From positions 186,001-250,000 of the forward strand of contig NZ_BAFZ01000002.1 of NCBI RefSeq assembly GCF_000308575.1: DNA of 64,000 nucleotides. Reading direction: 5' to 3'. The notes beneath the pieces were generated by a model. That model saw nothing but the letters and a program-made list of their open reading frames with translations. It was not told the DNA's origin and searched no databases. The position numbers and the translations under genes are program-made. The stretch comes from Nocardia exalbida NBRC 100660 (lineage in GTDB: Bacteria; Actinomycetota; Actinomycetes; Mycobacteriales; Mycobacteriaceae). Shown one piece after another: positions 1-7,784 of this stretch (position 1 is the first letter of the stretch; each line of letters begins with the position of its first letter).

Positions 1-46
1 ACAGCACGACATAGTTGAGCGCGCGTCGTAGCAGGAAGCCGGTCAT
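1..46 (-). CDS. ABC transporter permease (DppB type), N-terminal fragment
   Basis: Only the first 15 codons lie in the window, reading leftward from an ATG at 46-44. The peptide MTGFLLRRALNYVVL has the basic-then-hydrophobic start typical of DppB/OppB-family peptide-transporter permeases, which usually begin M-x-R/G-F-L-L-R-R-L-x-N-Y. An AGAGGA ribosome binding site lies just upstream of the ATG. The gene continues beyond the left edge, so the family assignment rests on this short signature and the start context alone. Confidence 0.5.
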   Translation of the reverse strand, partial: MTGFLLRRALNYVVL

Positions 47-201
47 CAGTCCTCTGGTCTTTCGGCTGGACGGGCCAGCGTCGGTATTAGTCCCCGATCA
101 TAAGGACGTGGTCGGCGGCGCGCGTGCCACACGACATCCGGGCATGTCCGAGGCTCGGCCGGACACCGGCCCGCAGGACCGGACGGGCGTCGTCCGGCAG
201 G

Positions 202-1041
202 ATGGAATGGGTGATGCCCCTGCACCTGCCCAAGCCGAAGATGGTCGCCACCGATGTGGACGGCACGCTCATCGATCACGACGAGCGGGTCACCGCGCGG
301 ACCAAGGCAGCGGTAGGCGCCCTGATCGCCGACGGTGTGCCGTTCGTCCTGGCCACGGGGCGTCCGCCACGCTGGATCGATCCCGTGGTGCAGGGCCTGG
401 GTTACGCCCCGCTGTGCGTGTGCGGCAACGGTGCGGTGATCTACGACAGCGCCGCCGACCGGGTGCTGGCCAGCATGACACTGGACGTGCCGACGCTCGC
501 CTGGCTCGCCGAGGTCGCCGAGCGGGCGTTGCCGGGCTGCGGTCTGGCGGCCGAACGCGTCGGCGAGCGCGCGCACGACGCGGTGACCCCGCAATTCGTC
601 AGCTCGCCGCAGTACGAGCACGCCTGGCTCAACCCGGACGACACCTCGGTCGCCCGCGAGGAGGTCATCGACGCGCCCGCCATCAAGATGCTGATCCGGC
701 TACCCGGCGCGCGCAGCTCGGACATGCGCACCGTGCTCGCCCCGCTGATCGGTGAGCGAGCCGACATCACCTACTCGACCGAGCACGGGCTCATCGAACT
801 GTCCGCGCCGGGCATCACCAAGGCCGCCGGGCTGGCGGTGGTCGCGCAGCGGCTCGGCGTGGACGAGTCCACCATCGTCGCGTTCGGCGACATGCCCAAC
901 GACGTCCCCATGCTCACCATGGCGGGCCACGGCGTCGCGATGCGCAACGCCCACCCCGAGGCCATCGCCGCCGCCGACGAGATCGCCGAATCGAACTCCG
1001 ACGACGGAGTCGCGCGAATTCTCGAACGCTGGTGGATGTAG
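202..1041 (+). CDS. HAD-superfamily (Cof-type) hydrolase
   Basis: This is a Cof/SupH-type HAD phosphatase of about 279 residues. Motif I is DVDGTLID near the N-terminus (nucleophile and acid Asp), motif II is the LATGRPPRW block, and motif IV is FGDMPNDVPML near the C-terminus, followed by the usual end-of-family segment GVAMRNAHPEA. The size fits the C2-capped subfamily. An upstream ATG at 124 is open but adds a low-complexity Arg-rich leader; ATG 202 or GTG 211/ATG 214 just before the first beta-strand is preferred. A homologue (Rv3813c) sits at the edge of the same cell-wall locus in Mycobacterium tuberculosis. The substrate cannot be told from sequence; sugar phosphates are usual for the family. 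Confidence 0.85.
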   Translation: MEWVMPLHLPKPKMVATDVDGTLIDHDERVTARTKAAVGALIADGVPFVLATGRPPRWIDPVVQGLGYAPLCVCGNGAVIYDSAADRVLASMTLDVPTLAWLAEVAERALPGCGLAAERVGERAHDAVTPQFVSSPQYEHAWLNPDDTSVAREEVIDAPAIKMLIRLPGARSSDMRTVLAPLIGERADITYSTEHGLIELSAPGITKAAGLAVVAQRLGVDESTIVAFGDMPNDVPMLTMAGHGVAMRNAHPEAIAAADEIAESNSDDGVARILERWWM

Positions 1042-1055
1042 CGGTGGTACAAAGC

Positions 1056-1083
1056 CGGAGCCCCCGCCGTGGCGCGGGCTCCG
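1056..1083. terminator. Terminator between convergent genes
   Basis: A GC-rich hairpin (arms cggagccc and gggctccg, with an inner cgc/gcg extension) lies in the gap between the HAD gene and the convergent amidase gene. It is placed to serve both strands. No long T-run follows, as is common in actinobacteria. Confidence 0.5.
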
Positions 1084-1113
1084 AATCAGTGTGACCTGCC
1101 GAGTGGTTCGCGA

Positions 1114-3486
1114 TCAGTCCTCGGGTGAGGGATATGGGGATGCGGCTTCGGCTGGGTCGGCAACCGCGGGTGCCGGACCGTATGACGGCTCGATGGTGGC
1201 CACCTGCTGGGGTTCTGCCGGGGACGGACCGATCGGGGCGCGAGCGCCTGACTCTGTCGGAGCCTGAGTCCCTGCTGCGGGAGCGATCGGCGGAGCGGGC
1301 ACAGCAGCCGGGGTGTCAGCTCGGAGCGGGGCATTGCCCGGAGCTTGGGCGGCCGGAGCTTGGGCAACACCCTGACCTGGGGCGCTGCCCGGAACCGATG
1401 CGGCCGGAGCAGGCGCGTGCGGCGGAATCGGCGCGCTCACCTGCGCCGCGACCGGGTTCCGGTGGGTTTCCTCCCGGTAGGTGTCGTTGTAGGTCTTCCA
1501 CACCGTCGTGACGATGCCGGTGAGCTGGTTGAGGATCAGCGAGCCGCGTTCGAAGTCGGCGCGCAGGCCGTCCGGGACCGGGTAGGCGTTCTGCAGCGGG
1601 AGTCCGAGGATACCCGTGTCGGCGCCGAGTTGCAGGAAGCGGTCCAGGATGGTGCCGAGCACCTCGACGACCTGTCCGTCGGCCGCGGTGTAGACGTAAC
1701 CGTTGGAGAATTTCGCGTACTGCCGGCCCTCGGCGGCGGGCAGCACGTCCGAGCGGACGGCGCCGAGCGGGCCGTTCGGTCCGCCGGACTGGGACCAGTG
1801 CCTGGCGATGATGTTCTCCTGCACCATGTTCAGCAGCTTCGTGGTCAGCGCGGCGAGGTTCGCCACATCGGATTCGCCGGATGCCGGGGGGCGACTGTCC
1901 TGGCCGCCGGACGCACCCGGCGTACCGGCGGCGATGTCGCGGATCCGATCCATCAGCGCGTACGCGGCGTCGCCGGGGCAGGTGGTGTTGCCGACGTCGC
2001 GGTGCGCGAAGACGACCGGCAACTGGACCGCCTCGCCCTGGGCATACGGGGTGTAGGAGGTGCCCTCGGAGACCATCGTGGTGTTGCCCTTGGGATCGAG
2101 TCCGGCGATCTTGGTGCGCCAGCCGACGAAGGCGCCGATCGCCTCGATCGCCGCCTCGCTCGGTTGCTCGGATTCGTAGTTGCCCATCAGCGCGACACCG
2201 GAGGTGTTCTCGTTGAACCCACCCGCGTGCGCACCCTGCACCGGGCGGTCCAGGCCGCCGAAGCGCCCCTCGAAGACCTGGCCGTACTTGTCGACCAACG
2301 CGTTGTAGCCGATGTCGCACCAGCCCAGCGTTTTCGCGTGATAGGTGTAGATCGCGCGGACGATTCCGGCCGACTCGGACTTGCTGTAGTCGTTGCGGCC
2401 CGCTGTGTGGTGCACGGTGACGCCGCCGAGGCCGTCGTCGTAGGTCGGTTCGTCGCAGCGGATCGATTCGTCGGCGCCCCACTGGGCGCGGGTGATCACG
2501 CTCGGTCCGCCGCCGGGCAGCGCCGCGGCGACGTTGTGCAGCGAGCCGTCGGCAGCGCCCCGACCGGGATCGATGAGCACGGCGGTCAGGTCCGCGGCCT
2601 GGGGGGCCGGGTCGTCGGAACGCGGGGCGGGTTGTCGCCCCGCGTCGTCCGCGCTGGTTGCGGGCTGTGCCACCGGCTGAACCGGGCCTGCCGCAGCCTG
2701 CTTTCGAGTGACCAGGACCTGCACCGCGTTCGTCTCGCCGACGTAGAGCGGCTCGGTGCCGTCGGTCACACCCGGGCCGGAGCGGTCGGTGCGGTGGGTG
2801 TCGACCGGTTCGGTGTCGTACCAGGGCCCCCACGTGCCGTCGGGCTGCCGAGCCCGGATCGTGGCCGCGGTGTCGGCCAACTGCCGGGCGGTGAGCGCGA
2901 CCATGCTGAACGGAGTGTCGCTGGAGAGTTCTTTCACCTGTGCCCCCACTTGGCTCATCAGCTCGGGGGTCACGGCGCCGGGAGACAGCGCGGGGGTGTC
3001 GGGAGTGGTGCCCGGCTGGAGCCGCTCGGGCTCCGCGATGAAGCGCACACTGCCTTGGGAAATGGGCTGAGCTGGGGAATTCGGGCTCTCCGGCGAACGA
3101 TTCGGAGTGAATTCCGGGCCGGAGGTTTGGCCGGAATTCGAGCTGGGTAGTCGCACTCCTTCCGTCAGCTCCGCGTCCGGTGGTAGCGGGCCATCCGGAA
3201 TCGGAATGGACTCGGCGATCGGAAGCATGCGCAGATCGGAAAGATGCAGATCAGGCAGGCTCAACCCGGTGAGTTCGCGCAGCGGCAGCACGATATCGGG
3301 CGCCTGGGTGAGCGCGACCTCGGCGAGTTCGGCCGTTACGGCGGCCGGTTCGCTGTTGGTGGTGGTGCGGTAGTCGGTCGATTCGCCGAACGTCAGCGTG
3401 CCCAGTGGGGCAGCTACCGCGAGGGTGGTGACAACCGGGAGCACGTAGGAACGTTTCGGTTTGCGGTACCGCACGAGCGTCTCCAA
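1114..3486 (-). CDS. N-acetylmuramoyl-L-alanine amidase (PGRP/amidase_2) with LGFP repeats
   Basis: A 790-residue exported peptidoglycan amidase. A basic N-terminus and hydrophobic stretch (residues 13-32) form a signal or anchor. Residues about 50-300 are a long low-complexity Pro/Ser/Ala region. The PGRP/amidase_2 domain covers about 328-520, with the zinc ligands visible: VTVHHTAG (His359/360), His495 in AHRDVGN and Cys503 in TTCPG, plus Tyr394 in GYNALVDKYG. LGFP-type repeats follow at about 560-670 (HWSQSGGPNGPLG, LGADTGILGLP), a module thought to bind the arabinogalactan or mycolyl wall. The last 110 residues are Pro/Ala-rich. Family knowledge predicts cleavage of the MurNAc-L-Ala bond. 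Rv3811 is the equivalent gene in M. tuberculosis. It is divergent from the SpoIID-like gene, so both wall enzymes share one AT-rich promoter region. Confidence 0.9.
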   Translation of the reverse strand: METLVRYRKPKRSYVLPVVTTLAVAAPLGTLTFGESTDYRTTTNSEPAAVTAELAEVALTQAPDIVLPLRELTGLSLPDLHLSDLRMLPIAESIPIPDGPLPPDAELTEGVRLPSSNSGQTSGPEFTPNRSPESPNSPAQPISQGSVRFIAEPERLQPGTTPDTPALSPGAVTPELMSQVGAQVKELSSDTPFSMVALTARQLADTAATIRARQPDGTWGPWYDTEPVDTHRTDRSGPGVTDGTEPLYVGETNAVQVLVTRKQAAAGPVQPVAQPATSADDAGRQPAPRSDDPAPQAADLTAVLIDPGRGAADGSLHNVAAALPGGGPSVITRAQWGADESIRCDEPTYDDGLGGVTVHHTAGRNDYSKSESAGIVRAIYTYHAKTLGWCDIGYNALVDKYGQVFEGRFGGLDRPVQGAHAGGFNENTSGVALMGNYESEQPSEAAIEAIGAFVGWRTKIAGLDPKGNTTMVSEGTSYTPYAQGEAVQLPVVFAHRDVGNTTCPGDAAYALMDRIRDIAAGTPGASGGQDSRPPASGESDVANLAALTTKLLNMVQENIIARHWSQSGGPNGPLGAVRSDVLPAAEGRQYAKFSNGYVYTAADGQVVEVLGTILDRFLQLGADTGILGLPLQNAYPVPDGLRADFERGSLILNQLTGIVTTVWKTYNDTYREETHRNPVAAQVSAPIPPHAPAPAASVPGSAPGQGVAQAPAAQAPGNAPLRADTPAAVPAPPIAPAAGTQAPTESGARAPIGPSPAEPQQVATIEPSYGPAPAVADPAEAASPYPSPED

Positions 3487-3724
3487 TCAGGTCGAACCGG
3501 GGATCATGAGTGATTCAGGGTTGCTTCCTGATGTAGCAATGATCACAATAGCCACATTTGTCACATAACTAAACCTCTGGTTGAGGATTATGTGATTGCC
3601 TGAATGTAGCTTGTTGATTGCTATCGCATCTACAGAACGTGCCGAAAAGATGGAGATCGACCGTCTGAGGAAACCACGGGAGTGAACGTATGCCTCGTAA
3701 TTTGAGCACACCGAGAGCAGAACA
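3487..3724. promoter_or_regulatory. AT-rich divergent promoter region
   Basis: This 238-bp gap separates the divergent amidase and SpoIID-like genes and is far more AT-rich than its surroundings. It contains an inverted repeat with arms tcacataa (3561-3568) and ttatgtga (3588-3595) and an inner cctc/gagg pair (3574-3577, 3583-3586), a good candidate operator or structured element. A short ORF with its own ribosome binding site also ends here (see 3690-3734). Which regulator binds is unknown. Confidence 0.5.
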
Positions 3725-3734
3725 ATGCTGTTAA
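3690..3734 (+). CDS. Possible 14-codon upstream ORF ending Cys-Cys
   Basis: ATG 3690 opens a 14-residue frame, MPRNLSTPRAEQCC, preceded by GGGAG at 3678-3682 with a 7-nt spacer. Its stop (3732-3734) lies inside the start of the downstream SpoIID-like gene (ATG 3725), so the two could be translationally coupled. Short actinobacterial ORFs ending in Cys codons are known to act as cysteine-responsive leader peptides, but only two Cys codons are present and the downstream gene has no evident cysteine link. Chance is a real alternative. Confidence 0.25.
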   Translation: MPRNLSTPRAEQCC

Positions 3735-5449
3735 ATGGCATTTTCTCGGAGCGATCGCGCGTCGCGCGACCGCATCGGCGACAGCTGTGCCCTCACTCGC
3801 CATCGATCGTGTTGCTAATCGGCTTCGGAATGGTCGCTGGAACACTCTTCGTGCACTCCGGCGGTCCGCTGGACGCTCCATATCGCCCTCTGGCAGGACC
3901 TGGGCACGGGCGCGGCATGAGCCAGGTGGGCGCGTTCGAGAACGCGCGAGCGGGGTGGGCAGCCGAACGCATCCTCGAGCACTACTACCCAGGCGCGACG
4001 CTCACCACCATCGCGCCCACCGCCGTCCGGGTTCGCCTCATGACGCGGGACGACTCTGCTCTCGACGCCTTCGCGGACACCGGCCTGCGCGTGGCGGGCA
4101 GGGAGGTGGCGCCCGGTCAGGTCGCGCACCTGACGCCGCAGCCGGGTGGCCGAGCGAGCGTGGTCGTTACGGCGGGCTGCGACGGTGACGTGCTGTGGCA
4201 GGCGGCGACCGACGACCCCTGGATCCGTCCCGTCGACTCCCGGCCGAACCGCCCTGCGGCGGAACATCTCACGCTGTGCGGGGGTTCGGCGTATCGCGGT
4301 GCGCTCGGCGTCGCCCTCGAGGACGGGGCGGCCCGCACGATCAACCAGGTGGACGTCGAGGACTATCTACTCGGCGTGGTCCCGGCGGAGGTGCAGCCCA
4401 ACTGGGCGGACAAGGGCGCGGCGGAGGCCTTGCGCGCCCAGGCGATCGCGGCGCGCTCCTATGCCCTTGCCGAACAGCGCTATCCGTACGCGCAGACCTG
4501 TGACACCACTGCTTGCCAGCGGTATCCCGGCACTGCGCAGGAGGATCCGAGGACGGCGGCCGCCGTGTCGGCAACGGCCGGTGCGGTCCTGCTGCGCGAC
4601 GGCCGGATCCTGCGCACGGAGTACTCCGCCGCGCCCGATGGCGGTAAACCCGCGGACATCCAGACCCTCGAGGTCGGCCCCGCGCCCGGCGAGTCGACCA
4701 CCACCGCGCCACCCGGGGATCCGCGCAAACAGGTGGCGGTCACCGAGTCGGCGATAGATGCCGAATACCGCCGTATCGGTGGCGCGACCAGCACGATCGG
4801 TACGCCGCTCGGGCCGGAGATGATCCTGCCGCGTCGCGCGGGCACCTACCGGCTCTACACCAACGGAGTCATCATCGTGACGCCCACACTGGGCGCGCAG
4901 GTCGTGGACTACTCACGCATGTTGCAGGCGGTTCCGGAAGCGGGTGAGCCGTCACGAATCCCGCCCGGGGCGTCGCCTGGCGCTACCGCACCTGGTGTCG
5001 TCTCGCCTGGCGCGGCTCAGGCCGGCGCTATCGCCCCTGCTGGTGTGGATCAGCCCGCCACGGCGTCTCGTGGCGCTCAGCCCGGCGCTGTCCCGCCGCC
5101 CGGTGCTCAGCCCGGTGCTATCGCACCCGGTGGTGGGTCTATGTCTTCCCCAATCGCACCCCGCGATCCGGCTCGGTCCGATGCCACCGCCCCGGGTGAT
5201 GGAATCCCGCCTACAGCCACCGCGCCTGGCGGTGCGGCTGAGGCGGACGTTGTCTTGCCTGGCGGTGCGGCTGAGGCGGACGTTGTCTTGCCGGACGGTG
5301 CGGCTCAGGCGGACGTTGCGTTGCCCGGCAGTGCGGCTCACCCCGGGGTTGCCTCGCGTGGTGCTAGCGGCGTCGCCCAATCCGGTGCGATCGCACCCGG
5401 TGGTGGAACACCGCTTGGTGCCACCTCCGCGCAGGGCGGTGGGGCTTAG
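3725..5449 (+). CDS. SpoIID/LytB-domain cell-wall protein with Pro/Ala repeat tail
   Basis: A 574-residue exported protein with one hydrophobic segment near residues 27-45. The motif GHGRGMSQVGA followed by ILEHYYPG occurs at residues 60-90, and the SpoIID core INQVDVEDYLLGVVPAEV at about 206-223, with Glu222 in the position of the catalytic acid of SpoIID lytic transglycosylases. The following ALRAQAIAARSYAL block is the other family signature. A single LGFP-like repeat (residues 345-385) comes next. The last about 170 residues are Pro/Ala/Gly low complexity and contain 11-residue repeats. A later GTG at 3809 would shorten the N-terminus but also removes part of the membrane segment context. 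It is divergent from the amidase, and the pair probably remodels peptidoglycan. Confidence 0.8.
   Translation: MLLNGIFSERSRVARPHRRQLCPHSPSIVLLIGFGMVAGTLFVHSGGPLDAPYRPLAGPGHGRGMSQVGAFENARAGWAAERILEHYYPGATLTTIAPTAVRVRLMTRDDSALDAFADTGLRVAGREVAPGQVAHLTPQPGGRASVVVTAGCDGDVLWQAATDDPWIRPVDSRPNRPAAEHLTLCGGSAYRGALGVALEDGAARTINQVDVEDYLLGVVPAEVQPNWADKGAAEALRAQAIAARSYALAEQRYPYAQTCDTTACQRYPGTAQEDPRTAAAVSATAGAVLLRDGRILRTEYSAAPDGGKPADIQTLEVGPAPGESTTTAPPGDPRKQVAVTESAIDAEYRRIGGATSTIGTPLGPEMILPRRAGTYRLYTNGVIIVTPTLGAQVVDYSRMLQAVPEAGEPSRIPPGASPGATAPGVVSPGAAQAGAIAPAGVDQPATASRGAQPGAVPPPGAQPGAIAPGGGSMSSPIAPRDPARSDATAPGDGIPPTATAPGGAAEADVVLPGGAAEADVVLPDGAAQADVALPGSAAHPGVASRGASGVAQSGAIAPGGGTPLGATSAQGGGA
5231..5362 (+). 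repeat. 33-bp tandem repeats inside the SpoIID-like gene
   Basis: Units start at 5231, 5264 and 5297 with a degenerate fourth near 5330. They encode an 11-residue motif, GGAAEADVVLP, then DGAAQADVALP and GSAAHPGVAS. The first two units are identical over 29 bases, which suggests recent slippage duplication. Length variation between strains would be expected. Confidence 0.8.
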
Positions 5450-5479
5450 CTCGCAAACCCCTCGCGATGATCACTACCG

Positions 5480-5900
5480 AGGTGTGTCGCCCAGCGGCTC
5501 GGCCGACTCGGCAGTAGTCCGACCGGTCGCTGGCGCGAGGTGCCGTCGAGTGCGGCGCGCGGCCCCTGGGGTCGATCACGTGCTCGAGCAGCAGTCGTCG
5601 ATCAGCGAGCGGCCCTGTTCGGTGAGCGGGAGCCGGACGGCGCTGCGATCTTCCACGGCTCGGCGAATTCCTGCGCGTGTGCGCGGATGTCGCCGCGCTC
5701 AACGCGCACCGACGCGCACCGACGCGCACCGACGCGCACCGACGCGCACCGACGTGCGCGGACGTCGCCGCGCTCAACGCGCACCGACGCGGACCGGCGC
5801 GGACCGGCGCGCACGGTTTGCGCACGACCAGTCCCTCGGCCTCCAACCTGTGGATTCAGTGGGTGGCGACCGGTTGGCAGCTGACCGGTGGGGGCGGACC
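5480..5900 (-). pseudogene. Degenerate MarR-family regulator interrupted by tandem repeats
   Basis: No single frame is coding, but minus-strand fragments resemble a MarR winged-helix protein in order. RLEAEGLVVRKPC (about 5858-5820) matches the helix entering the wing. VEDRSAVRLPLTEQGRSLID (about 5653-5594) matches the strand and start of the next helix. A frame-shifted tail reads ASDRSD then AEPLGD (about 5540-5480). Between the first two pieces, where an intact protein has only a few residues, lie about 150 bp of 10-bp repeats. The pieces sit in different frames and a stop interrupts the helix fragment. I call it a relic; boundaries are approximate and no homology search was possible. Confidence 0.45.
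5679..5810. repeat. 10-bp tandem repeat with duplicated 38-bp flank
   Basis: Four exact copies of gacgcgcacc run from 5711 to 5750, preceded by one near-copy at 5701. The 38-bp segment 5679-5716 recurs at 5754-5791 with one mismatch, so the array is a nested duplication with a 75-bp period. Degenerate gcggaccg units follow to about 5810. This is slippage-type expansion, not a CRISPR array, because there are no unique spacers. Confidence 0.85.
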
Positions 5901-6093
5901 ACCGGTGGGGTGGGTGGTGAGCGGCCGCACGCGCACCCGCTCCCGTGCCCGGCACGGCGATCGCGCTAAGCGGAACCCTGCTCGGCCGGACAGTCGGTGC
6001 CATCGAGGTCCCGGCTCGTTTTGTGCCGTCGCCAGTGCTGGTCGCGCCTGCCGGAGCCTGCGCCGAGCCGGAAAATCCGCTCGGATATCGGGG

Positions 6094-6124
6094 TTGACCT
6101 TGACGTAACGTCAACTTGCAAGCT
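6094..6124 (+). promoter_or_regulatory. MerR-type operator/promoter of the TipA-like gene
   Basis: A 15-bp palindrome, TTGACGTAACGTCAA (6100-6114), directly follows a TTGACC -35-like hexamer (6094-6099). MerR-family regulators bind such palindromes between a -35 and a -10 with a long 19-bp spacer; the matching -10 position would be about 6119-6124. The gene starts 46 nt downstream, so autoregulation is likely. Confidence 0.6.
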
Positions 6125-6159
6125 GGTCATACCGACGAGAGAAGGAGGGAGGACAAGTC

Positions 6160-6918
6160 GTGGTCACCAAGGAATGGTCCATCCAAGATCTGGCGAAGGC
6201 GGCCGGTACCACCAGCCGCACGCTGCGCCACTACGGCCAGCTGGGGCTGCTGCCGCCCAGCCGGATCGGCGCCAACGGATACCGGTACTACGACCAGGCC
6301 TCCCTCGTGCGGTTGCAACGCATCCTGCTGCTGCGCGAACTCGGCCTCGGGCTTCCGGTCATCGCCGAAGTCCTTGCCGGAGAGCAGGACACCGCCGCCG
6401 CGCTGCGCACGCACCTGGACCTGCTTCGGCAGGAACAGGATCGGATCCGGCGGCTGATCGAGTCGGTGCACACCACGCTGCACAAGACGGAAAGAGGTGA
6501 ACAACTCGTGGCAGCAGAAGTTTTCGACGGCTTCGACCACACGAAGTACAAAGACGAGGTGATCGAACGCTGGGGCAAGGACGCCTACGAGAGCGGTGAC
6601 CGCTGGTGGCGCTCGATGTCCGACGCGGACAAGAAGACCTTCCAGCAGACCCATCTCGACATCGCCGCCGACTACGGCCGCGCGCACGCCGATGGGCTCA
6701 CCCCCGGCAGCGACGAGGTGCAGGCCATCGTCCAGCGCCACTACGACTGGATCGGCATCGGCTGGCAGGGTCGTCCGGTGGTGAAGGAGGCGTTCGTCAA
6801 CCTGGGCGAGATGTACGTGGCCGATCCGCGTTTCGCGGTCAACTACGACGTGCACGGTGCGGGTACCGCGGAGTTCGTGCGCGACGCGATGAAGGTCTAC
6901 GCCGAGCAGCGGCTGTAG
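6160..6918 (+). CDS. TipA-like MerR-family transcriptional regulator
   Basis: A 252-residue protein with an N-terminal MerR winged helix (WSIQDLAKAAGTTSRTLRHYGQLGLL, residues 6-31), a coiled coil (about 75-115) and a C-terminal TipAS drug-recognition domain (about 117-252, with KYKDEVIERWG and the RHYDWIG segment). GTG 6160 follows AAGGAGGGA at 6142-6150. An in-frame GTG at 6508 (residue 117) has its own AGAGGTGA site 8 nt upstream, so a separate TipAS-like form of about 136 residues could be made, as in Streptomyces lividans TipA. The protein has no cysteine at all, whereas TipA binds thiopeptides covalently through a Cys, so any ligand here is held non-covalently or differs. Confidence 0.88.
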   Translation: MVTKEWSIQDLAKAAGTTSRTLRHYGQLGLLPPSRIGANGYRYYDQASLVRLQRILLLRELGLGLPVIAEVLAGEQDTAAALRTHLDLLRQEQDRIRRLIESVHTTLHKTERGEQLVAAEVFDGFDHTKYKDEVIERWGKDAYESGDRWWRSMSDADKKTFQQTHLDIAADYGRAHADGLTPGSDEVQAIVQRHYDWIGIGWQGRPVVKEAFVNLGEMYVADPRFAVNYDVHGAGTAEFVRDAMKVYAEQRL

Positions 6919-6931
6919 AACACAACCTTCC

Positions 6932-6965
6932 GACGGCCGGTACGCACGCACGCGTACCGGCCGTC
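6932..6965 (+). terminator. Terminator after the TipA-like gene
   Basis: A perfect 14-bp stem (6932-6945 with 6952-6965) and a 6-nt loop lie 13 nt after the stop codon. The stem is GC-rich and has no T-run after it. Confidence 0.75.
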
Positions 6966-7069
6966 GTCCGTCCGGTTGTGAACGCCGTCCAAACCACTGT
7001 GCGAGGGCGGCTTTCGGGTCGATTTCTGTCGGGAGAGGGCAGTAGGGTTCGATATCGAAGGGGGGTTCG

Positions 7070-7735
7070 ATGAACAATTCGTTTGCTCCGCCCGGGGGAC
7101 AGGGCAGTGGAGCACCGTCGACTTGGCACGCCGCGTCGGCGGTGATCGCGGCCTGTCTCGGTGCGGGCGGGATCGGTGTCGGTGCATTGCTCGGCATCGG
7201 GGAACTCAACGGCCCGGCCAGCGGAATCCCGGACGCCTCCAGGGATTTCGACGCTTGGTGGGCTGCCTCCCGTATTCGTGCGGTGCAGGAAATCTTGCTG
7301 GGGGTATCCGCGCTGCTGGCGGTGGTCCTGGTCGCCGGTGCGATCCTCCTGCTGTTCGGCAAGTCTGCTGGGCGGCCCGCGGTGCTGATCGGCTCCGCAT
7401 GGGGATTCTTCGGCGGCCTGATCACGGCGACCTACGGCGGTGAGTACGGTTTGGCCGCGCGGTCGGCCGCTTCGCCCTTCTACCTGATCGTCGGGGCAGC
7501 TCTCTGCACGGTCGCGTTGGGTGCGATCGTGACCAGTCCGCTCGGTCGCCTCACTGCTTCACCCGCACCCCTGCTGCCGCGGCCCGGCCGCTCGTCTGCG
7601 GTGCCGCAGTTCGGTCTCCAGCCGCCGGTGCCGCAGTTCGGTCTCGAGCTACCGGTTCCGCAGCCCGGTGCCCAGCCACCGGCGTCCCAATTCGGCCAAC
7701 ACCCGCCCGCACCGCAGTCGCGACCCCCCTACTGA
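7070..7735 (+). CDS. Small four-helix membrane protein with Pro-rich tail
   Basis: A 221-residue protein of no recognised family. Four hydrophobic segments are visible at about residues 18-45, 75-97, 103-125 and 135-157. The last 55 residues are a repeat-like tail of PQFGLQPP/PVPQPGAQPP units. ATG 7070 follows a purine-rich GAAGGGGGG site. It lies between the TipA-like gene and a convergent TetR gene and is not obviously co-transcribed with either. No function is proposed. Confidence 0.7.
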   Translation: MNNSFAPPGGQGSGAPSTWHAASAVIAACLGAGGIGVGALLGIGELNGPASGIPDASRDFDAWWAASRIRAVQEILLGVSALLAVVLVAGAILLLFGKSAGRPAVLIGSAWGFFGGLITATYGGEYGLAARSAASPFYLIVGAALCTVALGAIVTSPLGRLTASPAPLLPRPGRSSAVPQFGLQPPVPQFGLELPVPQPGAQPPASQFGQHPPAPQSRPPY

Positions 7736-7784
7736 CGCGTGGACTGCGCGCTCGGTGCCACTCGGGGCCATGGCGACAGGCCCA

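Noticed and set aside
5679..5810. Short repeat array considered as CRISPR
   Set aside because: The units are 10 bp and directly adjacent with no unique spacers and no cas genes.
5480..6115. Several Arg-rich open frames on both strands near 5.5-6.1 kb
   Set aside because: They are created by the GC-rich repeat and lack domains or ribosome binding sites; only the MarR-like fragments look meaningful.
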